In this document: piece by piece, positions 54,293-63,979 of the stretch
How positions within the stretch are numbered: position 1 is the stretch's first letter
Layout: every line of letters starts with the position of its first letter
Assembly: GCF_021556615.1 (NCBI RefSeq)
Contig: NZ_JAKGGD010000002.1
Span: forward strand, 372,001-436,000
Direction: 5' to 3'
Origin: Paracoccus salsus
Lineage (GTDB): Bacteria; Pseudomonadota; Alphaproteobacteria; Rhodobacterales; Rhodobacteraceae
Length of the DNA stretch: 64,000 nucleotides
Notes under the pieces: generated by a model
What the model saw: the letters and a program-made list of their open reading frames with translations, nothing else
Database searches by the model: none
Told to the model about the DNA's origin: nothing
Translations under genes and position numbers: made by a program

Positions 54293-55648
54293 ATGAGCAC
54301 CGTTTCGCAACTGAGGCAACTGGGACTGTTTGACGCGCGCGTGCCGCGCTACACCAGCTATCCCCCGGCCACACAATTCTCATCTGGAACCGATCCCGAT
54401 CTTGTTTCGGCCTGGATCGCAGGCATTCCGGCCGAAGCGCAGATCTCGCTCTATGTGCATGTGCCGTTTTGCCGCAGGCTTTGCTGGTTCTGCGCCTGCC
54501 GTACCCAGGGGACGCAGAAGCTGGAGCCGGTCATCGCCTACACCGATACACTCCTGGCCGAGCTTGTGGGGCTTCGCGCCCGCATGGCGCCCGGCGTGCG
54601 CCTGTCGCGGCTGCACTGGGGCGGAGGCACCCCCACCTTGCTGCCTCCCGAACAGATGCACCGGCTTGCAGCCGCGATCTTCGAGGCGTTCCCGTTGGCC
54701 GAGAACGGCGAGTTCTCGGTCGAGATCGATCCGGCGGAAATCGACGCCGCCAGGATGGACGCGCTGGCGTCCGCCGGCATGACCCGCGCATCGATCGGCG
54801 TCCAGGATTTCGATCCGCTGATCCAGCAGGCCATCGGTCGAGACCAGAGCTTCGAGATGACCGCCAGGGCCGTGGGCCTGATTCGCGACCATGGCATCGC
54901 CAGCCTGAACGCCGACATCCTGTATGGCCTGCCCTATCAGACGCCGACGCGCATGGCGGATTCGGTCCAGAAACTGCTGGCGCTGGGGCCCGACCGGGTC
55001 GCGCTTTACGGCTATGCCCATGTGCCGTGGATGTCGAAGCGTCAGGTCATGATCCCCGAGGACAAACTGCCCGACAACGAGGCGCGGCTGGAATTGTTCA
55101 GGACGGCGCAGCAGCTTTTCCAGGCGGATGGCTATCTCGAGATCGGGATCGATCATTTCGCACGCCCGTCGGATTCGCTGGCGCAGGCTGCTGGACAGGG
55201 ATCGCTGCGGCGCAACTTCCAGGGCTACACCGATGACCAGGCTGACGTGCTGCTTGGACTGGGTGCGTCGTCGATCTCGCGCTTCCCTCAGGGCTATGCC
55301 CAGAACGCCCCCGCCACCGGCGCCTATACCGCCGCCGTCCGGGCAGGTCGCCTGCCGGTCACGCGTGGCCATGCATTGTCGGACGACGACATTCTGCGCG
55401 GCCGCATGATCGAGGCGCTGATGTGCGACTTCCGCATCGACACGCGGGAAATGCAGCAACGCTACGGCGTCTCGGCCGCGCGGTTGGAGTCACTTCTCGC
55501 GCCGCTGCTGGACCGGTTCGGCAGCGTGATCCGCACCAGTGCCGACGGGCTTTGCATCACGCCCGAGGGTCGTCCCCTGACGCGCATGATCGCGCATCAG
55601 CTGGATTTCTACGCGGCCGCGCCAAGCAGCCATTCATCCGCCGTCTGA
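54293..55648 (+). CDS. hemN: Oxygen-independent coproporphyrinogen III oxidase
   Basis: HemN is a radical-SAM enzyme that makes protoporphyrinogen IX without oxygen. Starting at the ATG at 54293, the 451 residues open MSTVSQLRQLGLFDARVPRYTSYP. The radical SAM cysteines are C60, C64 and C67 (VPFCRRLCWFCACR), followed by LHWGGGTPTLL. The C-terminal HemN domain includes GLGASSISRFPQGYAQN. There is no Shine-Dalgarno before the ATG, and an FNR box sits about 42 bp upstream. It diverges from fnrP and overlaps the CDF gene by 15 bp at its 3' end. Confidence 0.95.
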   Translation: MSTVSQLRQLGLFDARVPRYTSYPPATQFSSGTDPDLVSAWIAGIPAEAQISLYVHVPFCRRLCWFCACRTQGTQKLEPVIAYTDTLLAELVGLRARMAPGVRLSRLHWGGGTPTLLPPEQMHRLAAAIFEAFPLAENGEFSVEIDPAEIDAARMDALASAGMTRASIGVQDFDPLIQQAIGRDQSFEMTARAVGLIRDHGIASLNADILYGLPYQTPTRMADSVQKLLALGPDRVALYGYAHVPWMSKRQVMIPEDKLPDNEARLELFRTAQQLFQADGYLEIGIDHFARPSDSLAQAAGQGSLRRNFQGYTDDQADVLLGLGASSISRFPQGYAQNAPATGAYTAAVRAGRLPVTRGHALSDDDILRGRMIEALMCDFRIDTREMQQRYGVSAARLESLLAPLLDRFGSVIRTSADGLCITPEGRPLTRMIAHQLDFYAAAPSSHSSAV

Positions 55649-56608
55649 GCCATTCCGGCGCGACGGGTTTGCGTCAGGGCGATCGTCGCGGGCGCGGTCG
55701 TCTTGCCTGCCTGCCCCGTCCGCGCAAGTGTCGGGCCGCTCGACCTCGATCGTGGCGTGACCGATTCGGAATTCGCGGCGCAGGGTCTCTTTCGCCCGCC
55801 GCGTCACGCTGGCGAAGTCGTCGCTGTCGACCACCAGGTGAACCGAGGCGGCATTGCGCCTTTCGTCGATCTGCCACAGATGCAGGTGGTGCGCATCACG
55901 TACGCCGGGCAACCCGCGCAAGGCCGCCATGACCCCCGGCGGATCGCTGCCGGGCGGGGCAGCCAGCATCAGCATCCGGAACACCGGCCCGATTTGCAGC
56001 ACGACGTGCCAGATGATGATCGCCGAGATCCCCAATGTCAGGATCGGGTCGGCGAGGTTCCACCCGTAAGCCCAGATCAGCGCGCCGCCCAGGATGACCG
56101 CAACCGACACGGCAGCATCCGCGAGGTTGTGCAGAAACGCCGCGCGGATGTTGATGCTGTCTTTCGACAACCGCCAGACCAGCGCCGCGGTCGCCATATC
56201 CACGACCAGGGCAAAGGCGGCCAGACCCATCACCAATCCGCCAACCACCTGCGGCGGGTCTGCCAGCCTGCCGATCGCCTCGGCCGCCAGCCACAGCGAA
56301 ACGGCGATCAAAGCAAGATAATTGACGAACGCCGCCACGATCTCGGCCCGGCCCCAGCCGAAGCTGTAATCGGGCGTGGCCGCGCGGCGCGCCAGGCGGC
56401 GCGCGCCGAAAGCCATCACCAGCGCCATCGCGTCGGACAGGTTATGCACACCGTCGGCAATCAGCGCGGTGGAATCGGCCAGAAGGCCACCCACGATCTG
56501 CGCCGCCGTCAGGCTCAGGTTGACGGCGACGGCCCAGCCGATCGACCCGTCGCCCCTCGCGGCATGGTGATGATGCCCGTGACCCTGGTGGTGCGAACGC
56601 CCGCTCAA
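55634..56608 (-). CDS. Cation diffusion facilitator (CDF) transporter
   Basis: A 324-residue metal efflux antiporter for Zn2+, or similar divalent ions. It starts at a TTG at 56608 that overlaps the polA stop (TTGA). It has a His-rich N-terminus (HHQGHGHHHH), then six transmembrane helices. The metal-site HxxxD pairs are in DGVHNLSDAMAL and LHNLADAAVSV. The cytoplasmic C-terminal domain is present, ending in a long charged tail. CzcD/ZitB-like zinc export is the best guess. Confidence 0.92.
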   Translation of the reverse strand: MSGRSHHQGHGHHHHAARGDGSIGWAVAVNLSLTAAQIVGGLLADSTALIADGVHNLSDAMALVMAFGARRLARRAATPDYSFGWGRAEIVAAFVNYLALIAVSLWLAAEAIGRLADPPQVVGGLVMGLAAFALVVDMATAALVWRLSKDSINIRAAFLHNLADAAVSVAVILGGALIWAYGWNLADPILTLGISAIIIWHVVLQIGPVFRMLMLAAPPGSDPPGVMAALRGLPGVRDAHHLHLWQIDERRNAASVHLVVDSDDFASVTRRAKETLRREFRIGHATIEVERPDTCADGAGRQDDRARDDRPDANPSRRNGSDGG

Positions 56609-59418
56609 TGCGCTTCTGCCCAGTTCGCGCCACTGCCCGCGTCCACATCAAGCGGGACCGACAGCTTGATCGCGGGCTCGGCCGCGCTCTCCATGACCTG
56701 CCTTGCGGCGACGATCAGATCGTCCACGGCACCTTCTTCAACCTCGAAGACCAGTTCGTCATGGACTTGCAACAGCATCTTCGCCGGCAGCCCGGCTATG
56801 GCATCCGGCATGCGGATCATCGCGCGCCGGATGATGTCGGCCGCGGCACCCTGGATCGGCGCGTTGATGGCCGCGCGGCGCGCGCCGCCCGCAGCCGGTC
56901 CGGACTGGTTGATGCCGGGGGTGTTGATGCGCCGCCCGAACAGCGTCCGCACGAAGCCGGTTTCCTTGGCGTCCGCGACCGTCCTGTCCATGTAGGCCCG
57001 AATCTCGGGGAAGCGTTCGAAATAGGTGTTGATGAAGTCCTGAGCCTCGGCGCGCGGTATGCGCAGGTTCCGCGACAGCCCGAAGCCCGAGATACCATAG
57101 ATCACGCCGAAATTGATGGCCTTTGCCTGCCGGCGGATCATCGGGTCCATGCCCTCGACCGGCACCCCGAACATCTGGCTTGCGGTCATCGCGTGAATGT
57201 CCATTCCGTCCTTGAAAGCCTGCTTGAGGGCGGGAATTTCTGCGACATGAGCAAGGATCCGCAACTCGATCTGGCTGTAGTCCAGGCTGACCAGCCGGTG
57301 CCCGGGCGCCGCCACGAACGCCTCGCGGATGCGGCGACCCTCTTCGCTGCGGACCGGGATGTTCTGGAGGTTCGGGTCGGTAGAGGCCAGCCGCCCGGTC
57401 TGCGCCCCCGCGATGGAATAGCTGGTATGGACGCGCCCCGTGACCGGATTGACATGGCCTTGCAGCGCATCGGTATAGGTCGATTTCAGCTTGCTGACCT
57501 GCCGCCAGTCCAGGATCCGCGCCGGCAGGTCGTGGCCCTCGGCCGCCAGATCCTCCAGCACGTCGGCGCTGGTCGAATAGGCACCGGTCTTTCCCTGCTT
57601 GCCGCCCGCCAGCCCCATCCTGTCGAACAGGATCTCGCCCAACTGCTTGGGGCTGCCGACGTTGAATTTTTCTCCGGCCAGCTCGTGGATCTCTTCCTCG
57701 AGCTGCGCCATCTTCTGTGCAAAGGCGTTGGACATGCGCTTCAGGTGTTCGCCGTCCACGCGTATGCCGGCCATCTCCATGCGCGCCAGCACCGGCACCA
57801 TCGGCCGCTCCAGTGTCTCGTAGACAGTGGTGACACTTTCGGCCGGCAGCATCGGTGCGAAATGCTGCCACAGCCGGAACGTGACTTCGGCATCCTCGGC
57901 GGCGTAGGGCGTGGCCTTGTCGATCGCAACCCTGGCAAAGCCGATCTGCGCCTTGCCCGACCCGATCAGCTCCTTGATGGGGATGCATTTATGGCCAAGA
58001 TAGCGTTCGGCCAGCTCGTCCATGCCGTGATTATGGGTGCCGGCGTTCAGCGCGTAGGACATCAGCATCGTGTCCGCGATCGGCGCCATCCGGATACCGC
58101 CGGCAGCGGGCAGCTGCCGCGCCATGATCTTCCAGTCATACTTGATGTTCTGGCCGATCTTGAGGATCGCCGGATCCTCAAGGACCGGCTTCAGAGCCGC
58201 CAGCACCTCATCCCGGTCCAGCTGCCCTGCAGCCAGCGACGCGGTCCCGAACAGATCGTCGCTGCCCTCGACATGGCCCACCGGTACATAGCAGGCACGA
58301 CCCGGCGCGACCGCCAGCGAGATGCCCACCAGTTCCGCCTTCATCTCGTCCAGATCCGTGGTTTCGGTGTCGATGGCGAAACGACCCGCCTCGCGGATAT
58401 CCGCGATCCAGCGATCCAGCACCGCCAGATCGGTGACGCATTCATGGCTGGCCGGGTCGATCGCCGGCAGCTCGGGGGCGACGGCGACATGGGAAGGTGG
58501 CGCCGAGGCGACGACGGGCGGCTTGGCGCCCAACCTTTCGGCGACCCGCGCGGTCAGGGTGCGGAACTCCATCTCGGCCAGAAAACCCAGCAGCGAATCG
58601 GCTTGCGGATCGCGCACCTCCAGGCTTTCCAGGGTGAAATCAAGCGGTGTCCTGCAATCCAGCTGCACCAGCCGTTTCGACACGCGGATCTGGTCGGCAT
58701 GGTCGGTCAGGGTCTGGCGTCGCTTCGGTTGCTTGATCTCGTCCGCGCGGGCCAAAAGTGTTTCCAGGTCGCCGAAATCGTTGATCAGCTGTGCCGCGGT
58801 CTTGATGCCGATCCCCGGCGCACCGGGCACATTGTCGACCGCATCGCCGGCCAGCGCCTGCACGTCGACGACCCGATCCGGTCCGACGCCGAATTTCTCG
58901 CGCACCTCGTCCGGCCCGATCAGCCGGCCCTTGATCGGGTCCAGCATGTCCACGCCGTCGCCGACCAGCTGCATCAGGTCCTTGTCGCTGCTGATGATGG
59001 TCGCCGATCCGCCCGCTGCGCGAGCCTGGCAGGCCAGCGTGGCGATGATGTCATCGGCCTCGTAACCCTCGATCTCGATACAGGCGATGTTGAAGGCGCG
59101 CGTGGCCTCGCGGGTCAGCGGAAATTGCGGGCGCAGATCCTCGGGCGGTTCGGGGCGATTGGCCTTGTAAAGCCCGTAGATCTCGTTGCGGAAGGTCTTG
59201 GCCGAATGGTCGAAGATCACCGCGGCATGCGTCGGCGCCGTGCTGCCATGCTCGTCGGTGACGTATTTCCACAGCATGTTGCAGAATCCCGCCACCGCGC
59301 CCACGGGCAGCCCGTCGGATTTTCGGGTCAGCGGAGGCAGCGCGTGATAGGCGCGGAAGATGTAGGCCGAGCCATCGATCAGGTGAAGATGGCAGCCCTT
59401 GCCGAACCCGTCACTCAT
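56605..59418 (-). CDS. polA: DNA polymerase I
   Basis: Pol I fills gaps and removes primers. I use the ATG at 59418 (MSDGFGKGC), which has a GGAGA site; an ATG at 59430 would add four residues. The 937 residues contain the 5'-3' exonuclease domain (with YEADDIIATLA near residue 110), a 3'-5' exonuclease domain with an intact DTETTDLDE motif near residue 350, and the polymerase domain with DYSQIELRIL, RRQAKAINFGVIYG and LLQVHDELVFEVE. All three activities look intact. CDF gene follows with a TTGA overlap. Confidence 0.97.
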   Translation of the reverse strand: MSDGFGKGCHLHLIDGSAYIFRAYHALPPLTRKSDGLPVGAVAGFCNMLWKYVTDEHGSTAPTHAAVIFDHSAKTFRNEIYGLYKANRPEPPEDLRPQFPLTREATRAFNIACIEIEGYEADDIIATLACQARAAGGSATIISSDKDLMQLVGDGVDMLDPIKGRLIGPDEVREKFGVGPDRVVDVQALAGDAVDNVPGAPGIGIKTAAQLINDFGDLETLLARADEIKQPKRRQTLTDHADQIRVSKRLVQLDCRTPLDFTLESLEVRDPQADSLLGFLAEMEFRTLTARVAERLGAKPPVVASAPPSHVAVAPELPAIDPASHECVTDLAVLDRWIADIREAGRFAIDTETTDLDEMKAELVGISLAVAPGRACYVPVGHVEGSDDLFGTASLAAGQLDRDEVLAALKPVLEDPAILKIGQNIKYDWKIMARQLPAAGGIRMAPIADTMLMSYALNAGTHNHGMDELAERYLGHKCIPIKELIGSGKAQIGFARVAIDKATPYAAEDAEVTFRLWQHFAPMLPAESVTTVYETLERPMVPVLARMEMAGIRVDGEHLKRMSNAFAQKMAQLEEEIHELAGEKFNVGSPKQLGEILFDRMGLAGGKQGKTGAYSTSADVLEDLAAEGHDLPARILDWRQVSKLKSTYTDALQGHVNPVTGRVHTSYSIAGAQTGRLASTDPNLQNIPVRSEEGRRIREAFVAAPGHRLVSLDYSQIELRILAHVAEIPALKQAFKDGMDIHAMTASQMFGVPVEGMDPMIRRQAKAINFGVIYGISGFGLSRNLRIPRAEAQDFINTYFERFPEIRAYMDRTVADAKETGFVRTLFGRRINTPGINQSGPAAGGARRAAINAPIQGAAADIIRRAMIRMPDAIAGLPAKMLLQVHDELVFEVEEGAVDDLIVAARQVMESAAEPAIKLSVPLDVDAGSGANWAEAH

Positions 59419-59518
59419 GTCAGTCTCCATCGCCGTTCCACGCTGCGTTGTGGCATGTTAGGCAGACCGGTTCCAGTCGCGTGGCGGACCATCGGCGGTC
59501 CATGAACGGAGGCGAAGG

Positions 59519-59701
59519 ATGGCACGCATGCGCCGCAAGGCCGACCTGCCGCAGAAGATCTGCCTGCATTGCGCGCGGCCCTTCACCTGGCGGCGGAAAT
59601 GGGCTCGGGACTGGGATCAGGTCCGCTACTGCTCGGCCAGATGCCGAGGCGCGGGACAAACGCAGCGGGGCCACCCGGGCGGCAAGGCCGCCCAGCCCTG
59701 A
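59519..59701 (+). CDS. DUF2256 zinc-ribbon protein
   Basis: A 60-residue protein starting at the ATG at 59519 after GGAGGCGAAGG. Its core is a Cys4 zinc-binding motif: KICLHCARPFTWRRKWARDW and YCSARCRGAG. It matches the DUF2256 pattern (a CxxC, Arg/Trp-rich middle, CxxxC). It is a very basic protein and probably binds nucleic acid, although the function is unknown. It converges with the zinc-finger gene at 59755. Confidence 0.85.
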   Translation: MARMRRKADLPQKICLHCARPFTWRRKWARDWDQVRYCSARCRGAGQTQRGHPGGKAAQP

Positions 59702-59720
59702 GGCCCCCTCGATGGGGGCC
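59702..59720. terminator. Hairpin after DUF2256
   Basis: GGCCCCC (59702-59708), a 5-nt TCGAT loop and GGGGGCC (59714-59720) immediately after the DUF2256 stop (59701). No T run. It sits between two convergent genes and could stop both transcripts. Confidence 0.7.
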
Positions 59721-59754
59721 GAAGGGCTTTCCCGGGCCGGGCCGGGACCTGCCT

Positions 59755-60000
59755 TCAGTGGTCGCCGGCGACGTGATCGCGGTCGATGACGAAACGCTTG
59801 TCGCAATAGCCGCAATCGACGAACCCCGAAGCGGGCGAGATCGCCAGCCAGACGCGCGGATGGCCCAGACCCGCCGCGTCGTCACCGTCGCAGGCGACGC
59901 GCCAGGTCGTCACCACGAACTCCTCGGGTGCGGGAAGCCTCGAGGACTCGGGACCTTGCTCGGTCGACAGCGGATTCTCGGGTGTCACGTGCTGGGTCAT
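59755..60000 (-). CDS. Zinc-finger (zf-CHCC) domain protein
   Basis: An 81-residue protein starting at the ATG at 60000. The C-terminal zinc-finger motif is [26 protein letters not shown], with a CxxC pair and a conserved His as in the CHCC/NDUFS6-like family. In Alphaproteobacteria this family includes a small complex I-associated subunit; whether this copy does that is not known. The N-terminal 40 residues are flexible. It diverges from the ABC ATPase gene. Confidence 0.85.
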   Translation of the reverse strand: MTQHVTPENPLSTEQGPESSRLPAPEEFVVTTWRVACDGDDAAGLGHPRVWLAISPASGFVDCGYCDKRFVIDRDHVAGDH

Positions 60001-60090
60001 GGCTGGCCTTCTTGTGGCGGCTTGCATCATCTGCTCTAACCCCAATACCGCAGCGCCGCCTGCCTCCGCAAGCTCTGCAAGGACCGTCCC

Positions 60091-61014
60091 ATGAGCAATG
60101 CCATCGACATCAAGGGTCTGCACAAGACCTACCGCGCGCAGGGCAACGCGCCCGCCAAGAAGGCGCTGAAGGGGATCGATCTGGCGATTCCCGCGGGCAG
60201 CATCTTCGGCCTGCTTGGACCGAACGGCGCCGGCAAGTCGACTTTGATCAACATCCTCGCGGGGCTGGTCAACAAGACCGACGGGAAGGTGGTGATCTGG
60301 GGCTTCGATCAGGACGTGAACCCCCGCCAGTCGCGTGCCGCCATCGGGGTCATGCCGCAGGAGCTGAACATGGACCCGTTCTTTACGCCGCGCGCCAGCC
60401 TCGAGGTCCAGGCGGGGCTTTATGGGGTGCCGAAATCCGAGCGCTGGACCGATGAGCTTCTGGAACTGGTCGGCCTGACCGATCAGGCGAACGCCTATGC
60501 CCGCAACCTTTCGGGCGGGATGCGTCGGCGCCTGCTGCTGGCCAAGGCGCTGGTCCACCGGCCGCAGATCCTGGTGCTGGACGAACCGACGGCCGGTGTC
60601 GACATCACCCTGCGCGAGATGCTGTGGCAGAATGTCCGCCGCCTGAACCGGGCCGGCATGACGATCATCCTGACCACGCATTACCTCGAAGAGGCCGAGC
60701 AGATGTGCGACGAGATCGCCATCATCAATCATGGCGAGCTGGTCGTCCGGCAGGGAACGCGCGATCTGCTGAACCGCGCGGACCGCAAGACGCTGCTGAT
60801 CGACGCGGGTGGGCGGGTGGATCTGCCACCCCTGCCCGCGGATGCAAGGCCCGACTGGCGTCCCGACGGAAGGCTGGCGATCAGCTATCCGCCGTCGCGG
60901 ATTCGCGCCGATCAGGTGCTGGATGCGCTGCGCAATGCGGGCGTGCCGATCCTCGACGTGGCGAGCGAACAGCCCGACCTCGAGGATGTGTTCGTCGAGA
61001 TGACCCGGACCTGA
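60091..61014 (+). CDS. ABC-2 type transporter ATP-binding protein
   Basis: A 307-residue ATPase with Walker [16 protein letters not shown] near residue 44, Q-loop [11 protein letters not shown], signature [16 protein letters not shown] near residue 142, and Walker [13 protein letters not shown]. The C-terminal DUF-like extension (ends VEMTRT) is as in drug and polysaccharide exporters of the ABC-2 group. The expected ABC-2 permease is not next to it in this window; the neighbour is a HIT gene on the opposite strand. The substrate is unknown. Confidence 0.93.
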   Translation: MSNAIDIKGLHKTYRAQGNAPAKKALKGIDLAIPAGSIFGLLGPNGAGKSTLINILAGLVNKTDGKVVIWGFDQDVNPRQSRAAIGVMPQELNMDPFFTPRASLEVQAGLYGVPKSERWTDELLELVGLTDQANAYARNLSGGMRRRLLLAKALVHRPQILVLDEPTAGVDITLREMLWQNVRRLNRAGMTIILTTHYLEEAEQMCDEIAIINHGELVVRQGTRDLLNRADRKTLLIDAGGRVDLPPLPADARPDWRPDGRLAISYPPSRIRADQVLDALRNAGVPILDVASEQPDLEDVFVEMTRT

Positions 61015-61017
61015 GCC

Positions 61018-61401
61018 TCAGTCGCGCAGATTGAGCATCGGCCCCATCGGCCGGCCGCCCATGATATGCAGGTGGAAATGCGGCACCTCCTGCACCCCGT
61101 CCGGGCCTGCGTTGGTGATCCCGCGAAATCCGGCATTGCCCCCGTCAAGCCCGACGCCCTCTTTCGCGCAGACCTCGGCGCATAGCCGCATGAAGCCGGC
61201 GATCTCGGCATCCGACGCGTTCGCCGCGAAATCGTCGAAGCTGACATAAGCGCCCTTCGGGATCACCAGCACATGCACCGGGGTCTTGGGCGCGATGTCG
61301 CGGAACGCCAGCGCATGATCGTTCTCGGCGACCGTGTCGTTGGGGATCTCGCCGCGCAAGATCCTGGCGAAGATGTTCGTGTCGTCATAGTCGAATGCCA
61401 T
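61018..61401 (-). CDS. HIT family nucleotide hydrolase
   Basis: A 127-residue histidine-triad protein, starting at the ATG at 61401. The active-site triad is in VPHFHLHIMGGRP (HxHxH). N-terminal FARILRGEIPNDTVAEN and PVHVLVIPKGAYVSFD are typical of Hint-group enzymes (HinT-like). They hydrolyse purine nucleoside phosphoramidates. It is convergent with the ABC ATPase, with only 3 bp between, and lies 14 bp after the glycosyltransferase stop on the same strand. Confidence 0.94.
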   Translation of the reverse strand: MAFDYDDTNIFARILRGEIPNDTVAENDHALAFRDIAPKTPVHVLVIPKGAYVSFDDFAANASDAEIAGFMRLCAEVCAKEGVGLDGGNAGFRGITNAGPDGVQEVPHFHLHIMGGRPMGPMLNLRD

Positions 61402-61415
61402 GATGGGTATCCTGC

Positions 61416-62993
61416 TCAGTCTGAGAAAAGATGCGGGCTAGCGGCCAGATCCTGCGCGATTTCCGGGGAAACATCCAGAAACCGGGCGATGGCAGCGGCA
61501 TTGAGGTCGGGCGCGAGATCGGCAGCGATCGTCTCGAACCGGGCGAAGTCCATGTCACGCAACCTTTCGGCCTCGTGTTCCAGATCGGCACGCACGACCG
61601 GTGCCAGCCGAAGATACATCTCTGGCGGAGTGGTCTCGTTGGCAAGTCCGATCCGGCGCATGTGACCGCAAAGATAGTCATGGTCGAACGCGGAGTCGAT
61701 GAACAGGATACGAGTCTCGGCACGATCGGCGGTAAAGTCGCTGATCAGGCTCAACGCCGACGGATCGAGGCAAAGCACCAGATTCCGGGCCTCGAACTGC
61801 TCGAACAGAAGCTTGACCAACGCCCGGCGATGACGCTCGCGCTTGGCGATGGTCGAGGCCACGCCGCCCATGTCGGGCAGCCCGGCATCCAGCTCGTTGA
61901 AGACGTAATCGACGGCCGGAATCTTGGTCAGCGCGCGAATCCGCTGAGTCAGGCGCTTGGCGACATGCCATTTCTTGGCCACGATCAGATGCACGACCCG
62001 CGACCGTCCCAGATTGCCGTCTGTCTCCCAGAAACGTGGCGCGAATCGCCGCCCGATGCGGCCGCGCGAGGTCAGGAAGGCGAACAACCGCGGACCCTCG
62101 GCCGAGATCGGAAAATCCTGCCCCGAAGCCTGCCACAGCGTGCCCAGCCTTTCCCGCAGCTCCTGCGCCTCGTCGCTGATCTTGCGCGCGAACAGGAAAT
62201 CCTGCCGCAGCAACAGGTCGTAGTGGTCGTTGTAGAAGGTGATCGGCATGCCATAGTCGGAAAACAGCAGGAAGGTCGGGGTGCGCGACCGGATCTGGGA
62301 TTTCGGCACCAGATGCGCGACAAGCGTCTGGAAAAAGGTTTCGTCCGGAATCCATGTGCTGCGGAAAAACCGGACATAGTGCGGACGCGCGGCGATCAGC
62401 GCCAGCATCGCCTCGATCGTCTGCCGCCGCAGGCACCACCATTGCGACCCGATCATGATCTGCAGGTCCTCGGGGATCCGGCGCTGCAGGCGCAGCCGCT
62501 TTTGCAGGTCCAGGCTGGTATAGAACAAGGCCTTCTGGGTCCGTTCGTTGAACCAGTGCCGATAGATCAGCCGCTCTTGCCTGATGCCGGTCTTGATCCA
62601 GCCGCTGTCGAAGAAATCGAAGCTTTCGATGAAGTCGCAATCCTCGGCATCCAGAAAGGCCCGCGCATGTTCCGCCGACTTGATCGGCATGCAGTCGCCC
62701 GACAGCATGTAGAAGTGAGTGGCTTGCTGGAACGCCTTCTCGGCCGCGCGCAAGGCTTCCAGCGTCGCCGCGACCAGCGACCATTCACCCCAGCCGCAAT
62801 TCAGCCGCCGCGCCGCGAACACCACCCCAGGGTGTCCGGCAAGGGCCTCGCGGACCATCCGGTATTCCGCGACCGGGGCGCCCTTGTCATAGTGGATCGC
62901 GACGTAATCGCCCGACGCGGTCAGACGCCGGGCCTGGTCGATCACGCCTTGCGGATCCTTGTGCGTCAGCAGGATGAAGGCGATACGGGCCAT
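61416..62993 (-). CDS. Beta-1,6-N-acetylglucosaminyltransferase-like (GT14) protein
   Basis: A 525-residue protein starting at the ATG at 62993 (MARIAFILLTHKD). The N-terminal 270 residues match the core-2/I-branching (GT14) type: IAFILLTHKDPQGVI, AIHYDKGAPVAE, and HFYMLSGDCMPIKS with the conserved SGxxxPI. A further C-terminal region (residues about 270-525) has a second domain of unknown type (DUF5928-like, as I recall). The pairing with the divergent sulfotransferase suggests cell-surface polysaccharide modification. The acceptor is unknown. Confidence 0.85.
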   Translation of the reverse strand: MARIAFILLTHKDPQGVIDQARRLTASGDYVAIHYDKGAPVAEYRMVREALAGHPGVVFAARRLNCGWGEWSLVAATLEALRAAEKAFQQATHFYMLSGDCMPIKSAEHARAFLDAEDCDFIESFDFFDSGWIKTGIRQERLIYRHWFNERTQKALFYTSLDLQKRLRLQRRIPEDLQIMIGSQWWCLRRQTIEAMLALIAARPHYVRFFRSTWIPDETFFQTLVAHLVPKSQIRSRTPTFLLFSDYGMPITFYNDHYDLLLRQDFLFARKISDEAQELRERLGTLWQASGQDFPISAEGPRLFAFLTSRGRIGRRFAPRFWETDGNLGRSRVVHLIVAKKWHVAKRLTQRIRALTKIPAVDYVFNELDAGLPDMGGVASTIAKRERHRRALVKLLFEQFEARNLVLCLDPSALSLISDFTADRAETRILFIDSAFDHDYLCGHMRRIGLANETTPPEMYLRLAPVVRADLEHEAERLRDMDFARFETIAADLAPDLNAAAIARFLDVSPEIAQDLAASPHLFSD

Positions 62994-63160
62994 TGCAGGC
63001 AACTATATCCGTCCAGTTCATGGCGAGGTGAAGGGAGGCCGTTGATAATCCCCTCGTCTTTTGATCTTTGTTCCTAAACATTTTCAGCGCGTGGGCAAGC
63101 GGCGTGCGGTCAGAACCGCGACACGACCGCAACCGCGCCGCGAAACGGAGTTGCGGCAGA

Positions 63161-63979
63161 ATGGGTTTTCCCGGCGTCTGGATGACGGAAAGCGAAAGCA
63201 TGATCTATCGGGTGGTGCCGAAATGCGCCTGCTCGACCATCGGCCAGATCATGTTCCATTCCGATCACGGCAGGTTCTTCGACGGCGATATCCACGATTC
63301 CAGATCGGGCCTGCACAAATGGTCGCAGGAAGACAGCCAGCCACTGATCGAACAGGCGGTCCGCGCCCACACGGCCCTGACCTTCACCTGCGTCCGCAAC
63401 CCCTACGCGCGCCTGCTGTCGTCGTTCTTCGACAAGATCGCGGGTATCCAGCGCAACGGAAGACGCTATCGCGGCAACCTGGTGCCGCAGCTGGTCCAGC
63501 GCTATGGCATCGATGTCGGCAGCCCCGAGAACGGGTTCGCATTCGACCAGATCGCCAGCTTTCGCCGGTTCCTTCTGTTCGCGCGCGATACGATCCGCTG
63601 GCGCCGCCCGATGGAGCCGGATATCCACTGGTCGGCGATGTCGGGACATGTCTCGACCTTCATCCTGAACGGCGGACGCTATGACCGCATCTTCTTCACC
63701 GAGATGTTCAATGAAGGCATGCAACAGGTTCTTGACGCCGCCAGGACGCCCGTCTCCGTCGATCTGGCGCAGGTGCCGCGCTTCAACGAGAGCGAAGGCC
63801 ACGGCCCCCGGCGCGCGCACAAGGTCAGCGACTATTTCGACGACTTGTCCCGGCACCTGATCTGGGAAATCTACAAGGACGACTTCCTGCTGTTCCGCTA
63901 TGACTTCGACGATCCCGACAACAAGATGCCAACCGGCGAGATCGACCTGGAAGAAGTCCACGCCAAGCTGGGTCGCTGA
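63161..63979 (+). CDS. Sulfotransferase-family protein
   Basis: A 272-residue protein starting at the ATG at 63161, with a GGAG 10 nt upstream; an ATG at 63182 is an alternative. The N-terminal PAPS-binding region has VVPKCACSTIGQIMF, like the 5'-phosphosulfate loop of family 2 sulfotransferases. The 3'-phosphate motif is CVRNPYARLLSSFFD. It probably sulfates a sugar. It diverges from the GT14-like gene and could decorate the same polymer. The frame is complete and ends 21 bp before the window edge. Confidence 0.87.
   Translation: MGFPGVWMTESESMIYRVVPKCACSTIGQIMFHSDHGRFFDGDIHDSRSGLHKWSQEDSQPLIEQAVRAHTALTFTCVRNPYARLLSSFFDKIAGIQRNGRRYRGNLVPQLVQRYGIDVGSPENGFAFDQIASFRRFLLFARDTIRWRRPMEPDIHWSAMSGHVSTFILNGGRYDRIFFTEMFNEGMQQVLDAARTPVSVDLAQVPRFNESEGHGPRRAHKVSDYFDDLSRHLIWEIYKDDFLLFRYDFDDPDNKMPTGEIDLEEVHAKLGR

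Noticed and set aside
56608-59505. 965-residue plus-strand frame opposite polA
   Set aside because: No recognisable motifs; it is the shadow of polA.
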